This document shows, piece by piece, positions 7,668 through 15,816 of a stretch of DNA of 33,499 nt. The translations under genes were made by a program, and so were the position numbers. The first letter of the stretch is position 1, and each line of letters begins with the position of its first letter. Origin of the DNA: JAXDLK01 sp034666665 (lineage in GTDB: Bacteria; Desulfobacterota; Binatia; JACPRU01); assembly GCA_034666665.1 (NCBI GenBank), contig JAXDLK010000095.1:1-33499 (forward strand), written 5' to 3'. The notes below the pieces were generated by a model. That model did not search any database and had not been told where the DNA came from. It saw nothing but the letters and a program-made list of their open reading frames with translations.

Positions 7668-9202
7668 GCCGGCTCGGCCCCTTCCTCGAGCGCCGCCTGC
7701 GCCGCCTCTCTCTCTTGACGAGCAGCGTCGGCGCGGGCCTGCGCCTCGGCGCGGATCCGTTCGGCCGCCGGTGGATCGATGGCCAGCAGATCCGCGAGCC
7801 GCGACGCCGTCGCCTGTCCGATCGCCTCGACCGAGGAGAGACCCGCGGCGACCAAGCGGTTGGCTTTGTCGTCGTCCACTCCGGGCAACGTCTTCAACAT
7901 GTCGCGCAGGCGCTCTGCCGCTTCCGCAGCCGCGGCCGCCGCAGCCTCCGCCTCCGCCTGACGCAGCGCCGCCACGTGCTCCCGCGCCGCATGGATGATC
8001 GTCTCGGCCTTGTCGGGATCGATCCCTTCGACGTCGGCCAGCGTTTCCACGTCCGACTCCGCCACCTTCTCGGCCGACTTGAAGCCGTCCTGCAGGAGGT
8101 ATTCGGCCGTGACGTCGCCCATTCCCGGTATCGCCAGCAAGGAGGCGCGCGCGTTGCGGGTCTCGGTCTCCGCCTCGCTCTCGCCGCGAACGTCGAGCTT
8201 CCACCCCGTCAGGCGCGAGGCGAGGCGAACGTTCTGGCCCTTCTTGCCGATCGCCAGCGACAGCTGATCGTCGGGAACGATCACCTCCATCACCCGCTCG
8301 TCCTCGTCCATGATGATCTTCGATACCTTGGCCGGCGCGAGGCCACGGCAGACGAACTCCGCCGGGTCCAGCGTCCACTCGACGACGTCGACCTTCTCGC
8401 CGCGGAGCTCCTGGACGACCTCGCGGACGCGCGATCCCTTCATGCCGATGCACGCGCCGTTCGGGTCGACGTCCGGGTCGTGGGAGGTGACCGCGACCTT
8501 GGCACGACCGCCCGGCTCGCGCGCCACCGCCATGATCTCGATGATGCCCTCGTAGATCTCGGGCACCTCTTTCTCGAAGAGCTTCTTCAAGAACCCCGGG
8601 TGGGTCCGGGAGAGCACGATCTGCGGGCCCTTGCTCGTCATGTCGACGTCGAGCACGTACGCCCGGATCGTGTCCCGTGGCCGGTACCGCTCGCGCGGGA
8701 TCTGCTCCTTTTCCGGCAGGATCGCATCGACGTTCGGACGCAGCTGCACGATCATGTTCTTGCGCTCGAACCGCGTGACGATCCCGGAAACGATCTCTTC
8801 CTTCCGGTCCTTGAACTCGTTGTAGATGATCTCCCGCTCGGCATCGCGGATCTTCTGTACCAAGTTCTGCTTCGCGGCCTGGGCAGCGATGCGGCCGTAA
8901 TTGCCTTCGACCTTCTCGAGGAGCTCGTCTCCGACCTCGGCCTCGGGGTCGAAGCGTCGGCGCGCCTCCTCGACCGTCACCTCGGTGAACGGATCCGCGA
9001 CGGTGTCGACCACGGTCCAGAGCTTGAAGACCTCGACGTCGCCGATGTCGGGGTTGAAGTGAGCTTCGAGGCGGAACTGCATGCCTTCTTGTTTCCGGGC
9101 GGCCGAGAGCATCGAGTTCTCGATCGCGGCGATCACGACGCGCTTGTCGATGCCCTTTTCCTTGCTGACTTGTTCGATCACCCGGGCGATTTCCATCTGC
9201 AT
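7664..9202 (-). CDS. nusA: transcription termination/antitermination factor NusA
   Basis: Binds RNA polymerase and nascent RNA, modulating pausing, intrinsic termination and antitermination. The 512 aa run in the usual order: N-terminal polymerase-binding domain (1-130, with NSMLSAARK), S1 (about 135-200), KH1 and KH2 (about 230-345, NGACIGMKGSRVR and DDQLSLAIGKKGQNVRLA), then two C-terminal helix-hairpin-helix repeats separated by an Ala/Glu-rich helix (about 410-430). ATG at 9202 has AGGAG seven bases upstream; a second in-frame ATG at residue 3 is also possible. It follows rimP by 19 bases and overlaps ylxR. NusA commonly autoregulates this operon through leader termination, consistent with the hairpin ahead of rimP. 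Confidence 0.98.
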   Translation of the reverse strand: MQMEIARVIEQVSKEKGIDKRVVIAAIENSMLSAARKQEGMQFRLEAHFNPDIGDVEVFKLWTVVDTVADPFTEVTVEEARRRFDPEAEVGDELLEKVEGNYGRIAAQAAKQNLVQKIRDAEREIIYNEFKDRKEEIVSGIVTRFERKNMIVQLRPNVDAILPEKEQIPRERYRPRDTIRAYVLDVDMTSKGPQIVLSRTHPGFLKKLFEKEVPEIYEGIIEIMAVAREPGGRAKVAVTSHDPDVDPNGACIGMKGSRVREVVQELRGEKVDVVEWTLDPAEFVCRGLAPAKVSKIIMDEDERVMEVIVPDDQLSLAIGKKGQNVRLASRLTGWKLDVRGESEAETETRNARASLLAIPGMGDVTAEYLLQDGFKSAEKVAESDVETLADVEGIDPDKAETIIHAAREHVAALRQAEAEAAAAAAAEAAERLRDMLKTLPGVDDDKANRLVAAGLSSVEAIGQATASRLADLLAIDPPAAERIRAEAQARADAARQEREAAQAALEEGAEPA

Positions 9203-9221
9203 AGCTTTTCTCCTGGATCGA

Positions 9222-9740
9222 CTACGCCCGCTGCGGGCGAGGCGCCCGTTGGTCGTCCCGGCGGCCCTTGCCGAAGTCCGCGGGTGAGAACTCGTGCTCG
9301 TAGTTGGCCTTGTCGATGTTGGAGAACGACACGTACAGCTCGCGGCCGGACTCGTCGGAAAGGTTCAGACCTCCGGCGGTCACGGACGAAAGGGTGGCGA
9401 CGAAGTTCCTCTGCCCGGAGATCGGCTCGAGCGACCGGATGCGGACGCGCTTGCCGACGAACCGGACGAAATGCTCGGGACGGACCAGGGGGCGGTTGAT
9501 GCCGGGGGACGAAACCTCGAGTGTGTAACGGCCAGGGATCGGCCCCTCGACGTCGAGGAGATCCGACAGCTCTCGCGAGAGCCTAGACAGCTCCTCGAGG
9601 TCGACCCCGCCTTCGCGGTCGACGAGCACGCGCAGGAGCTGCGTCCCCCCTTGCGGGTGGTGCTCGACGTCGATCAGCTCGAGCCCTCGCTGCGAGAGCA
9701 CGGGTTCTACCAGTTCCGTCACTTTCCCCTTCAAATTCAC
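9222..9740 (-). CDS. rimP: ribosome maturation factor RimP
   Basis: Assembly factor for the 30S subunit. The 172 aa show the N-terminal alpha/beta domain (GLELIDVEHHPQGG, LLRVLVDREGGVDLEEL), the conserved YTLEVSSPGINRPL segment (about residues 77-90), and the C-terminal SH3-like domain (VGKRVRIRS). A charged tail of about 20 residues follows. The start is GTG at 9740, with no good Shine-Dalgarno sequence. A second in-frame GTG at residue 7, preceded by AAGGGG, would give MTELVEP and is a credible alternative. First gene of the nusA operon; its start lies only 11 bases after the T-run of the leader hairpin. Confidence 0.95.
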   Translation of the reverse strand: MNLKGKVTELVEPVLSQRGLELIDVEHHPQGGTQLLRVLVDREGGVDLEELSRLSRELSDLLDVEGPIPGRYTLEVSSPGINRPLVRPEHFVRFVGKRVRIRSLEPISGQRNFVATLSSVTAGGLNLSDESGRELYVSFSNIDKANYEHEFSPADFGKGRRDDQRAPRPQRA

Positions 9741-9751
9741 GTTGCGGAAAT

Positions 9752-9779
9752 AAAAAAGTGGGCACCGAGGCCCACTTTT
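9752..9779 (-). terminator. rimP-nusA operon leader hairpin, attenuator-like
   Basis: A perfect 10-bp inverted repeat (AAAAGTGGGC at 9754-9763, GCCCACTTTT at 9770-9779) with a 6-base loop. On the minus strand the stem is followed by six T's (9757-9752), an intrinsic terminator by structure, ending only 11 bases before the rimP GTG. No minus-strand gene ends upstream of it, since fbp lies divergent at 9925. It therefore probably acts as a leader attenuator and not as a gene-end terminator. Similar GC-core hairpins precede rimP in many bacteria. Control by NusA is inference. Confidence 0.8.
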
Positions 9780-9924
9780 AAGGCGGCCAACTTCCCGATC
9801 TGGCTACCACAGGCGGTACAGCCAGGCAAGGAACGGTCCAGCGGACGCCCGCTCGGTTTTGCCTTGCCGGCGCTGCCGGCGTGCGGCATAGCTCACCCGC
9901 CCGACGGCGGGAGGGGGGTCTGCG

Positions 9925-10941
9925 ATGCCCGGCGGAAAGATCGTCACCATCCAGCGGCACATGATGGAGCAGCAGGCGCTGATTCCGACCGCGACCGGCG
10001 AGTTCACGCGGCTGATGTGGGACCTCGTACTCGCGTTCAAGATGATCTCCCGGGAGGTGAACCACGCCGGCCTCGCCGACATCCTCGGGCTCGCGGGCAA
10101 GGAGAACGTCCAGGGCGAGCAGGTGATGAAGCTCGACGAGTACGCCCAGCGGCGGATCTACGAGCAGATGGATCACGGCGGCCACCTCTGCTGCATGGCG
10201 TCCGAAGAGGTCGAGGACGTGATCCCGATCCCGCCACAGTTTCCCAAGGGCAAGTACGTCCTGCTCTTCGATCCGCTCGACGGCTCCTCGAACATCGACG
10301 TGAACGCCGCGCTCGGCACGATCTTCTCGATCCACAGGAAACGCTCGCCGGGCATCGACGGCTGCGACGAGGACTGCCTGCAGCGCGGGCGCGATCAGAT
10401 CGCTGCCGGGTACTGCGTCTACGGTTCGAGCACGATGTTCGTCTACACCACGGGAAACGGCGTGCACGGCTTCACGCTCGAGCCCTCGCTCGGCGAGTTC
10501 CTGCTGTCGAACGAGAACATCCGCATGCCGCGGCGGGGCAAGACCTACAGCATCAACGAGGGGAACGCGGCGAACTGGGACGAGGCGACGCGTCGCTACG
10601 TCGAGCACCTGAAGCAGACGGATCGGGACAGTGGCCGCCCGTACTCGCTTCGCTACATCGGCACGCTGGTCGCCGACTTCCACCGCACGCTCTTGAAAGG
10701 CGGGATCTTCCTCTACCCCGCCGACTGCTCGGACCCGGCGAAGCCCAAACCCAAGCTCCGCCTACTCTACGAGCTCGCGCCGATGGCGATGATCGCCGAG
10801 CAGGCAGGCGGCGCCGCCAGCACCGGCCGCGAGCGCGTCGCCGACATCCAGCCGCGCTCACTCCACGAACGGGTCGCGGTGGCGATCGGCAGCGTCGAAG
10901 ACGTCCGCGACTACGAGAGCTTCGTCAGCCGCCATTCGTGA
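9925..10941 (+). CDS. fbp: class I fructose-1,6-bisphosphatase
   Basis: Hydrolyses fructose 1,6-bisphosphate to fructose 6-phosphate in gluconeogenesis. The 338 aa carry the class I signatures: ASEEVEDVIPI (about residues 92-102) and the metal-binding FDPLDGSSNID (about 114-124), then YGSSTMFVYTTG, RYIGTLVADFHRTLLKGGIFLYP, and the C-terminal KLRLLYELAPMAMIAEQAGG. ATG at 9925 has GGAGGGG at about seven-base spacing. It is monocistronic or a short unit, divergent from rimP by 184 bases and followed by a hairpin. Complete, with no missing catalytic segment. Confidence 0.97.
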   Translation: MPGGKIVTIQRHMMEQQALIPTATGEFTRLMWDLVLAFKMISREVNHAGLADILGLAGKENVQGEQVMKLDEYAQRRIYEQMDHGGHLCCMASEEVEDVIPIPPQFPKGKYVLLFDPLDGSSNIDVNAALGTIFSIHRKRSPGIDGCDEDCLQRGRDQIAAGYCVYGSSTMFVYTTGNGVHGFTLEPSLGEFLLSNENIRMPRRGKTYSINEGNAANWDEATRRYVEHLKQTDRDSGRPYSLRYIGTLVADFHRTLLKGGIFLYPADCSDPAKPKPKLRLLYELAPMAMIAEQAGGAASTGRERVADIQPRSLHERVAVAIGSVEDVRDYESFVSRHS

Positions 10942-10963
10942 TTCGAGGTCGTCATCCGAGCCC

Positions 10964-10988
10964 GCTGGCTGGTCCGACCAGGGGCAGC
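10964..10988 (+). terminator. hairpin downstream of fbp, no U-tract
   Basis: Nested inverted repeat 23 bases after the fbp stop: an inner CTGGT/ACCAG stem around CCG (10969-10981), and an outer GCTG/CAGC (10964-10967 with 10985-10988). It may protect or end the fbp transcript, but no T-run follows, so it does not meet the usual intrinsic-terminator pattern. Confidence 0.3.
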
Positions 10989-11020
10989 AAGACCCGAGGC
11001 GCGAACCTGCAACTTTGTTG

Positions 11021-11050
11021 TTGCACGCCCAGGCGACCGTCCGCTATATA
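11021..11050 (+). promoter_or_regulatory. candidate sigma70-type promoter for the lytic transglycosylase
   Basis: TTGCAC at 11021-11026 and TATATA at 11045-11050 with an 18-base spacer, in an otherwise GC-rich 250-base gap between fbp and the transglycosylase. The A/T-rich -10 stands out strongly against the background. It predicts an RNA start near 11057 and a leader of about 135 bases that includes a CTTTTTAAAAA palindrome at about 11107-11117 and a GC-rich stem around 11150-11173. Function of the leader is unknown. Confidence 0.45.
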
Positions 11051-11191
11051 ACCGCGCGCTTTCAAAAAGTTTCACACGGCCGGTACACGTTCGTGACCAT
11101 GCCGTCTTTTTAAAAAACTGATTCTCGCGATTTGCGGAACGGCCAGGGCCCGCGTGGTGGGGGCCACGGGCGGCCGAGGGGAGGGGGACTG

Positions 11192-11836
11192 GTGAAACGC
11201 GCGAAACTCGAGTCTCCGATCCGGAGGGCGGCTGGAGTGGTTTTGACCGTCGCGGCGCTGGTTTTCGGCGCCCGCGCGGCACGAGCCGACATCTTCTATT
11301 ACCAGGATGCGGACGGCGTCTTTCACTTCACCAATACCGCCGCTCCGGGGGCGATCCCCTTCGAGGTCGACGACGCGATCGCGGCCGCCACCGGCGGGAC
11401 GGCGGACGTCGGCGGCAGGCGCGTCTCGGACGCGCTCTACGACAGTCTGATCCGCGAGTACTGCGATCGCTACGACGTCGAGGTTCCGCTGGTCAAAGCC
11501 GTCATCCGCGCCGAGTCGAGCTTCAACCGCATGGCGGTTTCGCGGAAGGGCGCACGCGGGCTGATGCAGCTGATGCCCCACACCGCTCGGAGCCACGGCG
11601 TGTTCCGCCTGCACGATCCGCGCGAGAACATCCGCGGCGGCGTCCAGCACCTTCGCACGTTGCTGCGACGCTACCGTAGGAACCTGCCGCTCGCCGTCGC
11701 GGCCTACAACGCAGGCGTGCAGCCGGTCGACCGCTACCGGGGGATCCCGCCCTACCAGGAGACCCGGAGCTACGTGTCGCGCGTGCTTCGCTTCCGCCGT
11801 CAGTATCTCCGCGAGGAACGCCTGGCGCAGAACTAG
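11192..11836 (+). CDS. secreted lytic transglycosylase (SLT domain)
   Basis: Cleaves peptidoglycan glycan strands with 1,6-anhydro product formation. I place the start at GTG 11192, with GGAGGGGG just upstream; it gives 214 aa. A Sec signal peptide spans residues 1-32 (basic n-region, hydrophobic AAGVVLTVAALVFG, cleavage after RAARA). Next comes a DUF4124-like segment (IFYYQDADGVFHFTN), then the SLT domain: the catalytic Glu in IRAESSFN, GLMQLMP, and AAYNAG. Periplasmic, soluble or wall-associated. An in-frame ATG at 11132 would add 20 Gly/Arg-rich residues ahead of the signal peptide and is less likely. Its stop lies 5 bases from the convergent ilvE stop. Confidence 0.9.
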   Translation: MKRAKLESPIRRAAGVVLTVAALVFGARAARADIFYYQDADGVFHFTNTAAPGAIPFEVDDAIAAATGGTADVGGRRVSDALYDSLIREYCDRYDVEVPLVKAVIRAESSFNRMAVSRKGARGLMQLMPHTARSHGVFRLHDPRENIRGGVQHLRTLLRRYRRNLPLAVAAYNAGVQPVDRYRGIPPYQETRSYVSRVLRFRRQYLREERLAQN

Positions 11837-11841
11837 CGGAG

Positions 11842-12759
11842 TTAGATGTAGGTCAGCCAGTCCTCGTGGGCCGGCGCCTGCCCGCGGAGCGCCGCGAAGA
11901 AGCGCTCCTGAAGGGCCCGGGTCACCGGGCCGGGCTTACCTTCGCCGATCCGCCGGTTGTCGAGCTCGCGCATCGGCGTGACCTCGGCTGCGGTGCCCGT
12001 GAGGAAGGCCTCGTCCGCGACGTAGAGCTCGTCTCGGGTGAACCGCTCCTCGACGACCGTCTCACCGCTCTCGCGCAGGAGATCGATGACCGACGCACGG
12101 GTGATCCCCTCGAGGATCGACGTCAGGGGCGTCGTCTTGACGACTCCGCGGCGAACGAGAAACACGTTCTCGCCGCTCGCCTCGGAGACGTAGCCGTCGG
12201 TGTCGAGCATCAGCGCCTCGTCGTAGCCGATCTCCCGGGCCTCGATCGCGGCGAGGACCGAGTTGACGTAGTGCCCAACGGCTTTCGCCTTCGGCATCAG
12301 CGTGTTCACGTGGAACCGCGCGAAGGACGACGTGCGGACGCGGATGCCGTTCTTGATCGCCGCGTCGCCGAGGTAGGCGCCCCAAGGCCAGGTCACCACC
12401 GCGACACGGATCGGATTCCTCGGCACCGATGCGAGCCCCATCTCGCCCTCGCCGACGAAGACCAGCGGGCGGAGGTAGCATTCCTGAAGCCGATTGCGGC
12501 GCACGAGCTCGACGCACGCCTGGTCGATCTCTTCCCGTGAGAACGGGATCACGAGGCCGAGGATGTGCGCCGACTGAAACAGCCGCTCGTTGTGCTCGCG
12601 AAGCCGGAAGATCGCGGAGCGACCGTCGGCGGTCCGGTAACACCGTATGCCCTCAAAGACGCCCATGCCGTAATGGAGCGTGTGGGTGAGGACGTGCACC
12701 CGCGCCTCGTCCCAGTCGACGAATCGACCGTCCATCCAGATCTTGTCGGATTTCTCCAC
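11842..12759 (-). CDS. ilvE: branched-chain-amino-acid aminotransferase
   Basis: PLP-dependent class IV aminotransferase for the last step of valine, leucine and isoleucine synthesis (and the first of their breakdown). The 305-aa protein starts KIWMDGRFVDWDEARVHVL, the IlvE-type N-terminus. It has HYGMGVFEGIRCY (about 29-41), the PLP lysine in MPKAKAVGHYVNS (near residue 160), the conserved SEASGENVFLV, and FLTGTAAEVTPM. The start is GTG at 12759, with GGAG six bases upstream. It lies 45 bases after glnE as the last gene of the dprA-topA-trmFO-glnE-ilvE block. D-amino-acid transaminase and ADC lyase share the fold, but these motifs fit IlvE best. Confidence 0.93.
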   Translation of the reverse strand: MEKSDKIWMDGRFVDWDEARVHVLTHTLHYGMGVFEGIRCYRTADGRSAIFRLREHNERLFQSAHILGLVIPFSREEIDQACVELVRRNRLQECYLRPLVFVGEGEMGLASVPRNPIRVAVVTWPWGAYLGDAAIKNGIRVRTSSFARFHVNTLMPKAKAVGHYVNSVLAAIEAREIGYDEALMLDTDGYVSEASGENVFLVRRGVVKTTPLTSILEGITRASVIDLLRESGETVVEERFTRDELYVADEAFLTGTAAEVTPMRELDNRRIGEGKPGPVTRALQERFFAALRGQAPAHEDWLTYI

Positions 12760-12804
12760 GGGAAGCTCCGGAAGCGCGGAGCTAACCCGAAGCTCGAAGC
12801 CCTG

Positions 12805-15800
12805 TCAATTCTCGGCGCCGAGGTGGCGCTCGTACACTCGGCGCACGCGCTCGCGCACCGCTTCGAAGTCGGCGAGCAGCACGCGCGCGGCGCTGTCGGC
12901 GGCACCGGAATAGCCGAGACCGCGCGCGACCGACTCGACCGCCGGCCCGTGGTGCTCCAGCGCCTCGACCGGCTGGTCGCTCTCGAGGCGGAGACGGCTC
13001 TCGAGGCGCCGCAGGAAGCGATAGCCGTCCAGCAGGTCGTGGAACTCGGCCGCTGGTAGCAGGCCCGCCGCCGCCAGCGCTTCGAGCGCCGGCTCGGTCG
13101 CTCGCTGGCGGACGCTCGGATGCTCCCGTCCGTGGCGGAGCTGCAGCATCTGGGTCAGGAACTCGACGTCGACGATCCCACCGCGCCCCGTCTTCAGGTT
13201 CCACCGCTCCGCGCTCTCGCCGGCGAGCTCCTTTTCCATTCGCGCACGCAGGCGGGCGATCTCGCCCGCGTCGGTTTCGGAGAGGCCGCTGCCGTACACG
13301 AACTCGTCGACGATGCCCTCGACTTGGTCCAGCAAGGAACGATCGCCGGCAACGCCACGAGCCCGGATCAACGCTTGCCGCTCCCACACCTCCGAGCTCG
13401 TCGCGTGATACCCCCGGAACGCATCGAGCGAAGAGCAGAGCGGTCCCGCCGACCCCGACGGTCGGAGCCGCGTGTCGATCTTGTAGACGCTGCCCTCTCG
13501 GGTCGTGAGCTGCAGCACCGACATCAGGCGCTGCGCCATCCGGGTGAAGTACTCGTGAAACGAGATCGCCCCTTCGGCGGCCGTCCCGTCGTAGACGAAG
13601 ATCAGATCGAGGTCCGAGCTGTACGTCAGCTCGCGGCCGCCGAGCTTGCCCATGCCGAGAATCGCGAAGCGGCCCGGTGGAGGGACCCAGCGTTCGGAGA
13701 CGGCCTGCTCCGCGATCGCCAGCGCCGCTCCGAGGCACGCTTCCGCGAGATCCGTGAGCTCCTCTCCCACCTCGGCGAGCGTGAGCAGCCCGTGGATGTC
13801 GTTGACGCCGATCCGCAGGAACTCCTCGTTGCGGAATCGGCGGAGCGCATCGAGACGTGCTTCGTAGTCGGCAGCAGCGTCGAGATGGCTCGAGAGGTGG
13901 CGCGAGAGCGTGGCGACGTCCTTGCGCACGGCGGCGAGATCGGCGCGCACCAGGCTGTCGAGGAGCTCGGGATGCCGAATGAAGAAGTTCGAGAGGTACT
14001 GGCTCGAGCCGAACAGACCGACCAGCAGGCGGAGCGTTTGCGGATTCTCCCGGAGGAGCGCCAGAAAGCTCGTGCGCGCGCCGACGCCGGCGACGAATGC
14101 CGCCATGTTGCGAAGCGCGGCATCCGGGTCGGAGCTCGCACCGATCGCGGTCATCAACGAAGGCACGACCGCGGCGAGCGCCCGGCGCCGGCGCGGCGTC
14201 GCCGAGGGGGGATCGAGGATCGCATGAAGGCTCGCGGCGGCGGCCTCGGGATCACGAACGCCGATGCTCGAGAGTCGGCCGCTGAGCGACTGCCCGTCTC
14301 CCGGCTGCCCGAGCGGCCAGATCTCGTCGCCTGCCGCGGCGTTGTCGGCCCCGGAGAAGAGCTGCTCGAACGCTCGGCGTACGGCGCCGCGGTGTTCGGA
14401 GAGATCGCATCGGAATCGGGCGAGCTCCGGTGCGTCGACCGGCGGACCGTCGTTCCGAACCGCGGCGTATCCCATGCGACGCGCGAGCAGTCGCTCCTCG
14501 TGAGCGTCGGCAGGGAGTATTTGCGTCTGGCGCTCGTCGACGATCTGCAGCTTGTGCTCGACGTCACGCAGGAAGAGGTACGCGCCCGCGAGCTCGTTCG
14601 CCTCCGCGGCATCGAGCACGCCGGTCGCCGCCAGAGCCTCGAGCGCGCGGAGCGTGGAGCGATCGCGCAGCCGTTCGTCGCGCCCGCCGTGCACCAGCTG
14701 ATGCACCTGGACGATGAACTCGACCTCGCGGATGCCGCCGGGCCCGAGCTTGACGTCGCGCTCGAGGCGCTCCGGCGAGTGCGCCTCGCGCACGCGGCGC
14801 TTCATCGCTTGGATCTCTTCCACCGTCTCGAAATCGAGGTAGCGGCGATACACGAAGGGCCGCATCTCCTCGAGGAAACGGGCTCCGAGCCCGAGGTCGC
14901 CGGCGATCGGCCGCGCCTTCAGCATGGCAGCGCGCTCCCAGGTCTGGCCGAACGCCTCGTAATACGCGAGCGCGCCCGCGACCGAGTTCACGATCGGGCC
15001 GCTTTGGCCGTCTGGGCGCAGGCGGAGATCGACGCGAAAGACGAAGCCCTCGTCGGTTCGCTCCGCGAGGAGCTTGGTGAGGTACTCGGACAGGCGGGCC
15101 GCGTACGCCTGGGCGTCGACCCCTCCCTTCGGGCCGCCGCGGCTGCCGGCACCTCCGCCCTCGTAGAGGTAGATGAGATCGACGTCCGAGCTGAAGTTCA
15201 GCTCGCCTCCGCCGAGCTTGCCCATCGCCAGCACGGCGAAGCGGAAATCATCGAGCTCGCCGAACTCGCGCGCGACGCGCGCTCGCGCGTGACGGTAGGC
15301 CGCCTCGATCATGCCTTCGGCGAGTGACGAGACCTCACGCACGGTCTCTTCGACGGAGGCGACGCGGAGCAGGTCGCGCGCGCCGATGCGCAGGATCTGC
15401 ATGCGCTTGTAGCGCCGGAGAGCGGGCGCGGCGTCCTCGGCGGGTGCGGGCGTCGCCTGCTCCAAGGCCTCGACGTGCTCCTCCCGAGTGACGCGATCGA
15501 TCGCCAGCGCCCCTTCGAAGCTCGCGAGTCCCGTCTTCTCGGTCGTCAGCAACGTCCGGGCGAGCACCTGGCTGCCGCCGAGGACGCGCATCAGCGGCAC
15601 CACGAGATCCGCCGGCGGTTCGCGTCCGCCGGCGATCAGCTCCTCGAGGTGGCCGAGCGCCATGGCGGGGTCGGCGACGGCGGACAGCGACTCCTCCACC
15701 ATGCGCTCGATCGACCGCGCGCGGAGCCAGCCTTCGAGCCGCCGGAGCAATCGTTCGACGCGCTCCGGATCGGGAACACCACTCAGCCGAGCGGACTCCC

Positions 15801-15816
15801 GTGCCGCCGTGGTCAC
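12805..15816 (-). CDS. glnE: bifunctional glutamine synthetase adenylyltransferase/deadenylase
   Basis: Adds or removes AMP on a glutamine synthetase tyrosine in response to nitrogen status. At 1003 aa it is slightly longer than E. coli GlnE (946). Two nucleotidyltransferase domains are evident: the deadenylylase half with GKLGGGELNFSSDVDLIYLY (near residues 199-218) and the adenylylase half with GKLGGRELTYSSDLDLIFVY (near 730). Each is followed by a helical GlnD-like PII-uridylyltransferase region. Start is GTG at 15816, overlapping the trmFO stop as GTGA; a much longer same-frame extension upstream is trmFO shadow. Both active-site Asp pairs (SDxDL) are intact. No glnA or glnB is in view. 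Confidence 0.97.
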   Translation of the reverse strand: MTTAARESARLSGVPDPERVERLLRRLEGWLRARSIERMVEESLSAVADPAMALGHLEELIAGGREPPADLVVPLMRVLGGSQVLARTLLTTEKTGLASFEGALAIDRVTREEHVEALEQATPAPAEDAAPALRRYKRMQILRIGARDLLRVASVEETVREVSSLAEGMIEAAYRHARARVAREFGELDDFRFAVLAMGKLGGGELNFSSDVDLIYLYEGGGAGSRGGPKGGVDAQAYAARLSEYLTKLLAERTDEGFVFRVDLRLRPDGQSGPIVNSVAGALAYYEAFGQTWERAAMLKARPIAGDLGLGARFLEEMRPFVYRRYLDFETVEEIQAMKRRVREAHSPERLERDVKLGPGGIREVEFIVQVHQLVHGGRDERLRDRSTLRALEALAATGVLDAAEANELAGAYLFLRDVEHKLQIVDERQTQILPADAHEERLLARRMGYAAVRNDGPPVDAPELARFRCDLSEHRGAVRRAFEQLFSGADNAAAGDEIWPLGQPGDGQSLSGRLSSIGVRDPEAAAASLHAILDPPSATPRRRRALAAVVPSLMTAIGASSDPDAALRNMAAFVAGVGARTSFLALLRENPQTLRLLVGLFGSSQYLSNFFIRHPELLDSLVRADLAAVRKDVATLSRHLSSHLDAAADYEARLDALRRFRNEEFLRIGVNDIHGLLTLAEVGEELTDLAEACLGAALAIAEQAVSERWVPPPGRFAILGMGKLGGRELTYSSDLDLIFVYDGTAAEGAISFHEYFTRMAQRLMSVLQLTTREGSVYKIDTRLRPSGSAGPLCSSLDAFRGYHATSSEVWERQALIRARGVAGDRSLLDQVEGIVDEFVYGSGLSETDAGEIARLRARMEKELAGESAERWNLKTGRGGIVDVEFLTQMLQLRHGREHPSVRQRATEPALEALAAAGLLPAAEFHDLLDGYRFLRRLESRLRLESDQPVEALEHHGPAVESVARGLGYSGAADSAARVLLADFEAVRERVRRVYERHLGAEN

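Noticed and set aside
9801..9829. Possible minus-strand promoter for rimP (TTGCCT, 17 bases, TAGCCA)
   Set aside because: The -10 matches only two consensus bases, so chance is likely in this region; not listed as a feature.
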